This document shows, in pieces, positions 33,971-45,924 of a DNA stretch of 64,000 bases; within the stretch, counting starts at the first letter, position 1; each line of letters begins with the position of its first letter. Source of the stretch: Hypoxylon rubiginosum (taxonomy: Eukaryota; Ascomycota; Sordariomycetes; Xylariales; Hypoxylaceae); contig CADCXA010000010.1 of NCBI GenBank assembly GCA_902806565.1, positions 558,001 to 622,000 of the forward strand, read 5' to 3'. Position numbers and translations under genes: made by a program. The notes below the pieces were generated by a model. That model was not told the DNA's origin. It did no database searches and saw nothing but the letters and a program-made list of their open reading frames with translations.

Positions 33971-35350
33971 ATGATGTTTGCTGAAAGTAGGAGCTTCAAT
34001 GCACATACCTTTGCGAAGAAGCTTCAAAGTCGACGCACAACGAAACGCGTACTACAGCCCCCTTCACAAGACCCTCCCTTATTAAGCCGACATGATGCTC
34101 CCTCCAAACACGATCGCCCGTCGCAAAGCTACCGAACTTCGCAGTCGCCAATTGCCGAAATACATGCCAGCATCGAGAGCCGCCACACCGTTGCACCCAG
34201 ACGACCCCAGCCAACAGACCGCATAACTATACCCAGTACAAAGCGTTTGGCAACAAGTGATGGAGCGTCTAGACCGAAGCGGCTTAGGCGGGGGAGCCCC
34301 TTGCTCGAGGACAGTTCGCTCCAAGACGATTCGCTCGAGTATGCAGATCAAGATGTGGATGTAGCCAGCACCGCTGCCACCAATCCCGCTTGTAATCTCT
34401 GCATTAAAGACCTTTATAATGCACCAAGGCATCAGTGCATAGAATGCGCTTTCAACCTTTGCACAAACTGCCACCTTAACGTTTCACTTATTCATCCAAA
34501 CCATACATTCACGTTCATACAATTCCCTGCAACCGGAAAAATTTCCCAACACGGAGCTTCAAACCCAGGATCCAGAGCCACTAGCGAGAATCGCCCAGTC
34601 CGCCATACGTACACCCACAATATCTACGACAGCATTAGTGACGACAATAGCAACATCAGAGATATCGACAACCCCGACACCAATACGAATGACATAAACG
34701 ACGCAAGTTCCGAGGATAGCATTTATGTGGATAGGAGCAGTTCTGAGGATAACAGCGAGGGGGGAGGCAACAGTGAAATGGAGCACGATACTCTTGAGGA
34801 AGACAACTGCGATGGGATTGATGATCAAGATGCCGACAAGGCCACTCATATCGAGGACACTACAGATGACGGCAATGGTGACTCCATTGACGACCAGGAC
34901 CAGCGCAATGACGCCTTTTCTTCTCCTGACAGAATACAATTGCAAACACGACTAACTTCGTCTCACGTCACAATTTCATTTCCTAAGGAGTTCTTTTTAC
35001 AATTCAGTAAGGCCATGTGTCAAATATCCGACATGGTTTGCGCCGGCACAGCCGAGCAAGAAGCGTCGGTAGTCGTTCAGACTAGTGACGGTGGCAAGAA
35101 AGGCGGCGGCAACCATGACGATGATGTCCTAAGGATGGAGAGAATTTTACGTTCTAGTAGGGATCGTAATGACTCAACTATTATGTCTAACGGAAGGGCG
35201 ACGGCCCGTCGTCCATGGCGCTCCGAGGACCAACAGCGACTAAAGGAGCTGAAGGAACAGGGTTTAACAGAGCAACAAATCGGGTTACTAATGAATCGGA
35301 CTATTTTCGCAATTTCAGCGCAGTGGCAAAGACAGAGAAACGCTGGGTAG
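33971..35350 (+). CDS. ZZ-type zinc finger and Myb/SANT-like protein, 459 aa
   Basis: One exon. Residues 1-135 are basic and Ser/Pro/Arg-rich. Residues of about 141-190 form a ZZ-like zinc finger: CNLCIKDLY, then HQCIECAFNLCTNCHLNV and HPNHTF. An acidic low-complexity region follows (about 215-325, repeated DSIDDQD-type blocks). The C-terminal 45 residues look like a Myb/SANT helix set: RPWRSEDQQRLKELKEQGLT with a later W in SAQWQRQRN. ZZ fingers commonly mediate protein contacts and Myb/SANT units bind DNA or histones, so a nuclear regulatory role is likely. It converges on the DUF3435 recombinase gene, about 480 bases away. Confidence 0.7.
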   Translation: MMFAESRSFNAHTFAKKLQSRRTTKRVLQPPSQDPPLLSRHDAPSKHDRPSQSYRTSQSPIAEIHASIESRHTVAPRRPQPTDRITIPSTKRLATSDGASRPKRLRRGSPLLEDSSLQDDSLEYADQDVDVASTAATNPACNLCIKDLYNAPRHQCIECAFNLCTNCHLNVSLIHPNHTFTFIQFPATGKISQHGASNPGSRATSENRPVRHTYTHNIYDSISDDNSNIRDIDNPDTNTNDINDASSEDSIYVDRSSSEDNSEGGGNSEMEHDTLEEDNCDGIDDQDADKATHIEDTTDDGNGDSIDDQDQRNDAFSSPDRIQLQTRLTSSHVTISFPKEFFLQFSKAMCQISDMVCAGTAEQEASVVVQTSDGGKKGGGNHDDDVLRMERILRSSRDRNDSTIMSNGRATARRPWRSEDQQRLKELKEQGLTEQQIGLLMNRTIFAISAQWQRQRNAG

Positions 35351-35831
35351 CTTATTGAATCATCTTAGCATGAGTTTGTTATGACCTTTTAGCCCTTACT
35401 GTCCGAGTAGCGCCACAGGCCTGTTAGTCACCCTTCGGGCTTGTTGCTATTAGGAAAAGGGGCAACTTGGGAGCTAGGCCTCTTGGTGTTTCTATATCGC
35501 TTGGATGGCTTCGTAACAGAGTTATGCATGCTCCATGGCCCTGGATATCAAACACCATAAATATGAAATGTAAAATTACGAGTGGTAGACGCTGCAATAA
35601 CCATACTAGCATGCTGCCTAGGTTGGCTAGTAATCTCAGTATTCTTTCATACCTAATCCATTGTGATAATTCATAATCATTCCATCATAAGGAGGACACA
35701 CTTGATAACAGAATCAAAGAACCCTTCGCAAGATGTTTTTTTTTCTTATGTCCATGTTTCCATAAACCCAATCCCTATTTTTATTCTACCCCTTCTGCCC
35801 TCAATTGACCAGCTCAGCAAGAGCCGAATCA
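35351..35831. other. convergent intergenic gap
   Basis: 3' ends of two convergent genes meet here. No gene or repeat seen apart from a poly-T run near 35735. Confidence 0.5.
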
Positions 35832-38238
35832 TCACCCGCTAGGTGTTGCGATACCATGGACAGTCTCGGCGTGATGCTGAAGATGCATTTTGTGTACTAT
35901 CGTGACTTTGGGAACGCAGATGGGACATAACGTCTCATCGTCCGGGGCCAGGAACTTGAGATGGCAGCTTTGGAAATGTCTACTCACCTCGCGATGGCTG
36001 CTAAAGGTGCGACAGAGATGCTTCAATGTAGCATCGTTCGATGGCAGTAAAATTGCTTTACCAACACAAATAAAACATCGCCTAAGACGTTCGCCAGCTG
36101 TGCGAATAAGAACCGACGTTCGAAGCTTCTCGGCCATATTTACCGTTAGCTGCCTCAGTTCGGGTAGCGGCGCTGGCTCCCGCGTCTCTAACACCTTGGT
36201 CGTAAGGGGTTCCTCAATAAAGCAATATGTCACGACTGCATCGATTGCATTGGTCCTCCGCTGATAATATGCCTGGAGATTGTCACTCGCCGGTAGGTTG
36301 GTAATGAGCGGCGCCGAGAGCGCCTCGATTAGGCTCCGTTGGGCCGGGCTCATCGGACGAGAGCTCTGGGTTGGATCCTTGACGAATCCTAGCCCCTGGA
36401 TCTGGCGTTCGATATCCTCCACCGCCTGCTTCTTCGTCCATTCTTTCCTTACCCTATCCTTCTCGGCTTTGAACAGCCTAGACTTGGTGGCTTTCAGCTG
36501 GAGCCGAAGGATTCGGTACTCTGCTGTGCCCGTGGGTAGTGTTCGAAGTTTGGATTTCATGTGTATGACCTTGGGGTTTCTCATAATCGCTGCGGATTGC
36601 GCCGGGGTTAGGTTTGCCGGCCGACGGCTACTTCGAGAGTGCCCGTGACTTGTCACTTGTTCCAGGAGGGCTTGCTGAGGCTTGCGATTCTACGAGTACT
36701 TGTCAGTGACTATCACCTTCGCTAAGGATGGCCGAAGGGGGTTTCCTACGTACCTGGTGGATAGCCCAAAGGTCTGCGCATACATTACGGTTCAAGTAAT
36801 GCTTTTGAAAGGTATCTGAATTGGGCGCGTGATCCATGACGAGATTTCGAAGTGCTGTGCTTACGTCCACTGTCCACGTTAATATGTCGTAGCCATGAGG
36901 TAGCCTCTTGGAAAGAGTAGAATGCATACCACTTTTGTCCATGCTATTGCCTGCCATATAACGGAGAGAGTAACATATTGTACTATGCTCAAATCCGATG
37001 AGCTCCCCAATTCTCTTCACCCATCCTGACATCTGCGTATTGCTGATAGGTTTCTCGGATATCGCGTAACCCGTGGCAGTCTGCTTCGCTTGGCGGAACA
37101 CATGGACATCGGCTAGTTCTTGTTTCAGGGGCAGTTGGAGCTCTTGCTCCCCCGGGTAGATGTCCAGCAAGGCTAGCTGGTGTGGATCATTAAGTGCGTC
37201 GGTTCTAAAGGCCCGGTGCCGGAATAAGATACCAAGAAGGAAGATATGAGGGCTGAGAAGGAGGCTAGGATCGTGGATGATCTCTGGTACTAGGAAAGTT
37301 TTGGCAGCTTTCGGGCCGAGATACTGTTTCGTGAAGCTTAGCGTAAACTCGATGAGAAGCCTGTTCGGCCTTTCTTCCTTTGGATCTCGGACAAGAAGGA
37401 CACGAATATCACCAAATCGGAGCTGTAAGATGGAGGCCGGTCGGGAGCCTGCCGGCGCAAGAAGGAGGAGAAACAAAACAGCTAGAATGCGGAGCTCGCC
37501 GAGCTTGAAGCTCTTCTCTGTAGTGCGTATTGTTGTATCAATTTGACATTTCAGGTCGGCGAGCGTCATGGATCGATTCTCTCGTTTGGCATGGGATAGC
37601 TTGTGCTTGTCGCCTAGCTCTCTCATGGCGTTGGTGATCATGCGACGGTCAACCTTCCCATCGATCTTCGAGCCCATTGCTCTCTCAAAGGCAAGACGAA
37701 ACGTACACCAGAAGGTGGTAAGTGAAGTCCTCTTCTTCACCCCTGGCTTCTGTCGGCCGTCCTTGCCCGTTTTCTGGGCGATATACCACTTAAGAAACCC
37801 GAACGCGACGTTGAAGGTGATATCCTGGTAGCTGAGCATCCAGTCCTTTTGCAGCACGTCCCTGCAGAACCTGTTTCGATTAGCTTTCGAAATGAGACTG
37901 CTACTGGATACGTACGATCGCCACTGTCTCTCAGCTGCATCGATCAGGGCCTTAGTTCCCCCCGCATATTCTTTTCGTGTATAGTCGTGCTCATTGATAT
38001 TCTCGATGGCGTTCCGATAGAATTCAGAAGGATATAGATTGCCATTGTACAAGACGTCTTCGTCTAGGGTCACCCCCGTAGGTTCACTATCGAGCCGCTG
38101 TGGAAGCGTCTTACTAGAACCTGGCTTAGGAGTACTATTCTCGTCCTCGCTGGACGTGGATTCTGGCTCTGAGAACTCCGACTCGGAAGTCGAACCTGCA
38201 AGGTCAATAGCTTGAAGCTGAACGTGATGTCGCGGCAT
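35832..38238 (-). CDS. DUF3435-type tyrosine recombinase (candidate Starship captain), 780 aa
   Basis: Exons 38238-36754 and 36689-35832 join in phase 0 through a GTACGT..TAG intron of 64 bases. An upstream in-frame ATG at 38403 is possible but adds an unlikely hydrophobic leader. Residues 1-60 are acidic and Ser-rich. The DUF3435 core follows: TTFWCTFRLAFERAMG, LAPAGSRPASILQLRFGDI (R266), CYSLRYMAGN (R426) and DTFQKHYLNRNV (Y481, candidate nucleophile). This matches the R..HxxR-like..Y layout of tyrosine recombinases. Exon 2 has a basic helical stretch and a C-terminal Cys/His-rich part (CFICVG, SHREVSRHFQSCH, CPICVP, HHAETVH), as in DUF3435 proteins often labelled FluG-domain. The frame is intact. 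DUF3435 enzymes are known to mobilise Starship giant transposons, sitting at the 5' edge and reading inward. Here that would place cargo at lower coordinates. Not every DUF3435 gene is a captain. Confidence 0.82.
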
Positions 38239-40037
38239 ATTCAAGATTATTGATGTTGCTGCTAAAACGATATAGACGAGGTAGCAATGGTGACGACAAG
38301 GACAACGAAATGCAGACGACACGGGCGCTGGCCCAAAGGAGAAACTAAGATATAACGTGGAAGGCAAACACCAAGTTACTTCAAGTGGGTACATAGAATA
38401 CATACTACGGTACGTATCTCCAGACTGTTCTACTCAACTAAAGGGGCCAGCTATCTTATCTAAGCCATACCTTCGGTATCAGCATCTCGCTTCTTATCAT
38501 TCGCTAGATCATGTTGGCCATGCCGGTTCCATATGTCTGCGTGTCAGAAGCTGGAGCTTTGCCTACCTATATTGCAGCGGGAGCTTGAAGCTTCTTGCAT
38601 GATGGAGATGGAGACGTTCGTCGTTCGTAGCTAGCGCAAGACTGAGAACATAGTCGATGCCTTCGGCAAGATAGCTTTTATAAGAGCAACATGCTCCCAT
38701 TCAATGTTTGACTCCTCGCCCCTGAATTTATTGGCCTCTTGGGGGATGCGCTTACATCTCACGATAGTATTGATTGCAGCCCCCGCCTGGGTAGGTCACA
38801 TGGCTAGACATCCTAGCCGCAGAGGATTGCCTACCTAGGTACTGAGGAGGGATGCTTCGATTCTGTCGGTATGGTCTAAAGAAGCGGTGTATACGGCATG
38901 CCTGTACCCGACAGATCATACGGGCTCGCGACTATGCGGCGAGTTACGTATTCGCGACGACTAGCTGGTTCTTCTATATTATGCTTGAGTGTTTGCGGGT
39001 GTATGCGATTTGCCATTGAAATTGGTGCCAAATAGGGGTAGTCCAAGTACATAATTACGAACCATTTCAATAAGAGTCCACGAAGACATTGAAGCCAAAA
39101 TCCCATATACATCGGCGCAGATAATACCAAAGGTATACCTCTGAACACTCCTGCTATTAGGTACTTGTAAAGACATAGGTCCATTTGACCATGATGGGTT
39201 GAAATCGTATCGAAGTGGATAGGCGTCCGACAGTCTGAGACATCTGATCTGGCCTGTACCTTTTGCGTGGCGTTTGGTACCGATGAAAAAGGCTAACATT
39301 TTAAGGGCTACCGCAGAACATAGGTCGTACCTTACTAGGTACCTAAGTACATATGAAGTAGATATATTATAGCACTAAGCCTTTTAGAACTTAGTAGCGA
39401 AATATAAGATGTTACGGTAGAAAAATTCAAGGTATCTCTAAAGTCGTATGGTGAAAACCGTTATAAGTAATGTACATGTAATGTAATAAGAGGTAGGTAT
39501 ATACTTACATATGTAGGTATGTAGGTTGGTAGGTATATGTAGGTGTAATAATAAAGGTACATATGTAAATACTAGATAGCTGTGTATTAGTTCCCGTCGT
39601 GCAGCTGCAGTAGCGTACAAATCAAACCAAATGCGATCTTAGCTCCCATGACGCTAATCGGTACCAACCTGCCAGGGGTATTAGGTCTGCAGGTTTGGTT
39701 TAGATGGAGCCCCTAATCCTTGTTATCCCGGCGGGTTGTAGGTGTTTTAGGTACCTACCTTATAGTATCTTCTAACAAGGTCGGGGCAAAAAGAGTGCTA
39801 ATTTTTTTGCCCTAATCTTACCAGGTACCTATAAGCAGCTAAACATTAATTATCAGTACAATATATCGTCTCTACCTTTAAGTATAAATTTCTGAGCAAT
39901 ATGTACCCTTTGCCTTACAGCACCGGGTAGGGCTTGTATTATGACATTTGAACAATGGTTGCGAATTTTTTTGATCCTAAAAACATATGGTACCTGAAGT
40001 ACCTCCTTATGTTGCCCGCGACCCCTCCCCAACCAAG
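38239..40037. other. AT-rich region upstream of the recombinase; possible element edge
   Basis: No gene supported; minus frames at 38876-39299 have no known motif. Several GGTACCTA palindromes (38835, 39335, 39750) and simple TAGGTA repeats (39490-39560). If the recombinase is a captain, the 5' boundary of the element should be here, but I could not identify terminal or target-site repeats. Confidence 0.45.
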
Positions 40038-42282
40038 TTATAGCCTAACGTAGCTGTGGAAGAATTGATGCTTGTGTCGAGCAGCTACGCCTTCAAAACA
40101 CGTCTCGCAAAAACTAAAGTTTCTACATTTTTTACATTTGAAACCCTCTCCTGGAAAAATGCTCGAATGGCACTCACTACACCAAACCGGCAATTCGTCC
40201 ACCTTGTCAATAACGAGAAGCTTACTAGACGGGTCGGTTTTCATTGTGAACTCCCACGTCTTAGCCTTTGGATCGTATTCTACAGCCCCTTGGAAGACCT
40301 TATGGCAGGTTAGCTCAAATACCAAATGACTTCGGCCAGCGAGGTCCTGGCAGGTTGGGTCTGTTGCAAGTCGATTAACATCTTTACCACCTATGGTAAA
40401 CCGAACAGTGCCGCGTGGGATTTCAGTCGCGCATGCCATCCAACTGAGATCATACGTCGAGATCGGGCCGTTGAGGACTTGTTCAGGCGAGCCTATCTGG
40501 ATACGGCTGAACTCCCCCGTAGGTCCCCGAATAGGAGCACCGGCCTTGTCATAATACATAGGATCGCAAACGAGGGAAAACCTGATCGATCTCCGCCGAC
40601 TTGGCCGGCCCTTGCTGAAATTAGCATCAGGGGGTGCACCGCATCCCTTTCTTCCGTTAGAATGCTTGAAATGCCCTATTGCTTTGAGACTAACCTTGGC
40701 AAATAAGAACTTGGCACTGTTCTCTCCCACCCATTCACCATTCTCTTTATATTGTCTCTGAATTGCGATAGCTGAGCCATCGAGGACCTGCGCGGGGGGA
40801 GGCAAGCGCATAACAGACAGTGCAGCCCCAACCGATACAGCCGTCGCCCTATTTCACGTCAGTACCGCATGCGATGGGAATATTGTCCTTAGGTGCCGAA
40901 CATACCAGAGCGAATCGTTATGGCCAAGAAATGAATACCTTACCCGGACATTGCTCTGATCCGCGATGGCTATGACTTGCTTCATATAATTTTCAACAAC
41001 GCCGATGAGCCCCGGGTTCAAGTAGCTACCCCCACAGAACACCACTCCGAAGTCTCTCCCTATGCCGAGGACACGGTTGAGTTCCGTTTGCATAACTTCG
41101 ACTCCCTCATCAAAGGCCCCTTTAAATACCTCTTGAACTTCGTGGGGACGAAGCTGTAGGGAGATACGCGGGTCGTCGCCGGTAAGCACGATAGGCCCCG
41201 ACCGTGTATAGTCGAGCTTCCATTTCGCCTCCTCGAAACGCTTCATAAGAACAGCAAGTTCGCCGGGAGGTACTCGCTCCTCGAGATGCGCCGCCAGCTT
41301 CTGGGTGATGAGTTCCTTTACCTTGCTATTCGAAAGATGGCTGCCACCTTGCGCGCCTGTCTGGTGATCAGTCTTTGGTAGCTGGAACGAAATAAAGGCG
41401 AAGCCGATCCAACTTACCCGCAATCCAATCCGGACCTGTGCTTGATTGGGCGTTGATGACCTTTCCTTCGTTGTTGAAATACATAGTTTGATCTTGGATG
41501 TTCTAGAAATACCGTCAGTTCGTGTACCTATGTAGAGAGCGGCGGGGGGTCGTACTAAACTACTACTTCCCATATCAAATATGACCAAGTTCAGTCCCGA
41601 TTGCTGATCCTTAGGCAGGTCACAAAGGTCCTCCTCCCACATCAAATTACGGTCGCCCGAAGAAAGGGTATCGTTGAAATCCGGCTCGCATATGTATAGT
41701 GCCGCAGCCTGTCCTTCGCTGGCCGTCCGAAACTGGACGTCATCCTCATTCCAAACCCGACCCATGAGAATCAGGTACTGTGACATATACATGTCAAAAT
41801 CGCCCCGCCGTTCATTCCTACACAAGTAGCTTGGATACGTCAGGATTATTGTTTTAATGGTAACGCCTATGCCTCGAGCTTTCCGGACAGCCATATCGCG
41901 AAGCAGCGAGAAATGCTTGATCAAGATATCATCCATCATCTCCGGCGTGATGAGATTCGCTTGATAGGCCTCGAAGAGGTCTCGGCCGCCTGGGAGTGCT
42001 TCTAACGTGCTCTTGCGACGAACGCCAGCACGAAGTAACAAAATGGTTTTGAGTGGAAAACTCATATCTTTGGTCAGCGATTGTCTTCCGTGGACCAGAT
42101 TGCCTTCTTCCAAGGCCGCAAATGCAATGAATTCGTATGGGACTTGATTGTGGCCAGGGGGTCTCTCCGGATGATCAAACCTGCCTCTGAGCGGCACCCG
42201 AGAAACCTGGATCTGACCATCTCTGTCATAATAGCTCAGAGTCATCTTAGAACTGAGGCTTCCAAAGTCTTGACCCAAAGCG
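40038..42282 (-). CDS. Hsp70-like ATPase with C-terminal ZZ finger, about 690 aa (5' end unresolved)
   Basis: Exons (minus) 42282-41556, 41502-41418, 41356-40906 and 40848-40038 join in phase by good GT..AG introns of 53, 61 and 57 bases. They give one protein of about 690 residues plus a short N-terminus from an upstream exon I could not place; a TGCTAAC..CTCAG acceptor precedes 42282. Actin/Hsp70-fold signs: start GQDFGSLSSKMTLSYYDRDG, TIILTYPSYLC, VIFDMGSSSL (phosphate-2-like), and FGVVFCGGSYLNPGL. Then VSVGAALSVMRLPPPAQVLD leads to a beta-rich region, and the last 50 residues form a ZZ finger (WCSECHSSIFPGEGFKC, CRNFSFCETC, HKHQFFH). Fungi have many such divergent Hsp70-like proteins; the client is unknown. 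Cytosolic or nuclear. Confidence 0.78.
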
Positions 42283-42992
42283 CTGAGATCTCCGAGTTAG
42301 CATTGCCTTAGTAGTTGGATGTAAGTAGGTAGAAACGAACGCTTCGGTCACATCCATCTCGAGATACGCTTCTCAGGTATAGATCGTTGGCTAACAGCTG
42401 CGTCTGTTACGTTGTGAGTTTTTCTTCTCAACTGCTCCTCTGCCGTTTAGATCCTAGATCTCGGTGTAAAAGATTTTACGATTGATATAAGACGTGGGAG
42501 ACATCCAGGGTTGTGCCCGGGCACTGGTTCTAATAGCTGGGTACCAGGTAGGTACCTAAGCAATTGTGAAGATGTAACTAAAAGTAAATAATGGAAATGA
42601 ATTAGTGTACATTAGGTACCTAAGTAGGTAGTAGATATAAACGGAACCAGATCTTGTAGATACTCGGGAACGAAGCTATCGTCATCCCTGTATCCAACCT
42701 CTTCCTGGCAAACAAACGCAGCGCGGCACGGGGATTGGACAGGTCAGATCTGCAGCTTTCCTAACTCCCGCACACATATCATCACCGAGTACCTCTACAT
42801 AACCACGTACTATATTTGATAGTTTCCCGAAGTCACAATACAAGTTGAATGAGTGGAAAAAGCCGGGAGGCTGGAAGCTCAACGTGTCGAACAAAATACC
42901 GCTACCTAGGCGACGAACAAATCGCAAAACCGCCAGGCTTCCAAGTAGAAACTCTTCTCGATACATTCGTTTCTTCCAAATTCATCTTTTGA
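42283..42992. other. divergent intergenic region
   Basis: Promoter side of the minus-strand Hsp70-like gene (probably with its missing first exon within about 100-150 bases) and of the plus-strand gene at 42993. Contains GGTACCTA palindromes near 42540 and 42615. Nothing else identified. Confidence 0.45.
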
Positions 42993-44633
42993 ATGAAGAC
43001 GCTGCTCATTTCCACGATGCAACGAACACCTTCCGCAACCAGACCAGGTGAATGGGCTATAACCACCTCAACCAATCCCACGAACTCCACCGGCAATTCC
43101 GTCCAATTCCTGACATGGGAGTTCCTGAAGAGAATCCAGGAGATCAAAGCTAGCCAACATGCCTGGGTGCATAAGATTCGTGAGAAAGCCGTCAAAGAGT
43201 GGAAACGCAGTCAAGATGAGTACCGAACATGCTGTCAGGACATTGACGCTGTAATATCCGCTCTAAAGAACGGTGGCGAGGCGGATGCCGCGGCCTATCT
43301 TGTCGAGAAGCTTCTCACTAAACCAGACATTTATGACCCCGAAAACTTCACTGTTTTCATACCTATGGGCCGCGCACAGCTAATCTTCAAGGTCTTCGGA
43401 ACCGATGACCTCGGCGAATGCCTAGGCGAAACCGAAGACATCAGGGCAGCGAAATCGAAACAGCCGCCCGCAAACGCACGCGCTTTGGTGGGAGAGCCCG
43501 GCGAACCTCAGCTCGAGGTTTCGCGGCTCCTCACGTTTGCCAATCAGGTCGATGTAGTGTGGAACGATTCCCATCGAGCTCCCATGAGCTTACTACAGGC
43601 CATTTCACAGAAGCAATGGATATCTTGGACTCGTTCGGGTACGCCCTTCTGTATTACCTGCCCTTGTCCCGAAATCCCGGGCCGAATACTTGGCCGAGAT
43701 CAAGATTCCCTGAATGCGACCCATGAGCTGGCTCCGCGATGTTTCCATACCAATCCGTTTGAGTCTGATCATGCCATCAACCACTTTCGCGCCGCACATG
43801 GCAAGGATTTACCGGGCGGTGTGGAAGAGATGCTCCAGACAGGTGGAAAACAGGGTATGCCCATCCTTGCTGAACACGGAGAACATCGACCGGCAATGCT
43901 AATCATGACCAGTGGAACCTATTGACAGGTTAACCACTGCAGCGAACAACTACACTGTCCACCTGTGGTACAGCCAGGTAGTTTCGGATTGGGACAGGTT
44001 GCAAGATCAGTATAAAGAACAGGTGGGATCAAGGAGTGTTCGTAGCCGGCGCCAAACCGCTGGCCGCCTCTCCAAAGTCGACCGGACCATCAACGCAAGC
44101 TCTGTGCTTGGCAAGACCAGAATATTCCCCTGGCCGAAGCCAGACAGCGAATGGTGGGCGGTTCTTTGTACCTGTCCAACGTGTACCGCACCACCTTTCG
44201 CAGAGCATGAGCATCCGTTGGAGAGTAACCTAGCTATCAAGCACTTCCGAGTCCACGGCTTGGACCTCAAGAACGAATACGACGTGCTTGAATTCTTCGG
44301 TTTCAAAGGTATGTCTTTACCTGCTCCCATGACTCACACTAACACACCGTAGTCGCCAGCGACATCGCGCCTACGGCATCCGAAAGTTACGAGGCCGCTG
44401 TAACCCCCGATACCACGTCCGAGATGTCAGTCAGGCGACCGAGGAATACCTACGATAAATGGTTACCAGCAGAGTTACGAGCAGAATGCCGTCGCCGCAA
44501 GATACCCGTCAGCTCAAGCAATCGCAAGAAGGCGTTGAAAAAGAAGCTTGTCGAAAATGACGGCATCCCGATGACTCATGGTGGACCTGTACAAGGAGGA
44601 CGAGGCTTGTGGGTTGAAAGTAGACCACAGTAA
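42993..44633 (+). CDS. protein with two Cys/His modules and SAP-like tail, 512 aa, 3 exons
   Basis: Exons 42993-43854, 43913-44308 and 44353-44633 join in phase 1 at both GTATG..AG introns, giving about 512 residues; ATG 43017 is an alternative start. The N-terminal 110 residues are helical (FLKRIQEIKASQHAWVHKIR). Two related modules follow: CITCPCPEIPG with CFHTNPFESDHAINHFRAAHG, and CTCPTC with HPLESNLAIKHFRVHG. Each has paired Cys and a final H.....H.F..HG, so probably zinc-binding and internally duplicated. The last exon has a SAP-like helix pair (WLPAELRAECRRRKIPVSSS then KKALKKKLVEND), a fold that often binds AT-rich DNA. A nuclear DNA-associated role is likely, but the family is not recognised. 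Confidence 0.65.
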
Positions 44634-45924
44634 TGGGACGCCAGTTTTGCAAAAGAATCTGGCATAAAAAGGAGAAATAGCAGTTCAGAAACCAGGAAGG
44701 TCCCAGTGATGGAATGAAACTTGGATAATTTCAAACATGTAATGGGTGGAGAACCAGCACAGCTTTGCACTAGTTAATAGGATATTAGAATTTTCACTTT
44801 CACACTTACCTACCAGCCCTATTTCCCTACCTAGCTACCTAGGCTAAAGTCGAGCCATGCTTACCTTGCGTGCAATCTAGGATGCAGTCCTCTATGAAGC
44901 CTAGAGGTTTGTAAGGTATTACGGCGAGAGAATTCTTCAGTTTTAATACCAAAGACGATGCTAAAGGCGATATCATATAACGGTGGTTTCTGATAGTAAG
45001 GACGACAAGGTTGACGATACCTTCATCCGACCTATTCAGTTCCTTCCTATTAATTTATCACCGATCTATCAATGAACTAGGTACGCAAGGTAGTACTATA
45101 GTCGGTTGTCGCCATTCTGTCTACTCTAGGAAAGCGTTCGAGTTAGCTGGGGGAACTTTATTGCTTACCCAGAGCTTAGCCACAGCTACCAGGTGGGCTA
45201 GCCACACTTACACCACACCACCTAGTTTAGCCACATTCACAACGCGTGGGCGGGGTTGCGCCGACGGAAACCTCCACAACAAATCAACCGTCATTAATAC
45301 ACGCACGATATTCTCCTCATGTGGGCCTTAGGATGCGTTTGGCTTTGGCGCGCCTAGGTATGTTATATATACCTACATCACGGTAATAATGCGATCTCTG
45401 ATTAAACCATGATCTACACCGCTTGGTGGATTATCTTGGTGACAAGTTCGTATGTATCGCGTCCGGATTGACGAGAGCCGTGCTTCGACATCCCCGGGCC
45501 ATGCGCTTCACACCTAGGCGATAGGTAGGTATGGCTTGTAAACGAACCCAACCGAGGTGATTTCAAGTCGAAGAATAGTGGGATTTGCAATCTATTCGAG
45601 ATGTATCCCTATATTCCGTCTCCGATTCCTACGGCTCAACAGTCCCCTGGGAAGTCAAATAAGACAATTTAAGGAACGAAACCGTATTGCGTTGAGTCGT
45701 GGATCCATTTTACGGAACGGTCTCGGGAGAGACCCAGGGCGGAGGGCGGTTGGTAAGCTGGACCGAGCTCCTCGGCGTTTGTTTTCGTGGCAACGTGCAT
45801 GAAGAGGTCGTAGATGGCCAAGTCTTCCAAACTCGGATGATACCATCGACAGATTCCAACCCATCGCAGCGCATTTCTAACTCATCGTTCTGCCTAAGCA
45901 ATACAACACAAGGTGGTTTTCAAG
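44634..45924. other. intergenic region
   Basis: AT-rich with CTACCTAGGTA-type motifs (44825-44845). Short frames (45011-45331, 45557-45802) carry no motif and are not called. Confidence 0.5.
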
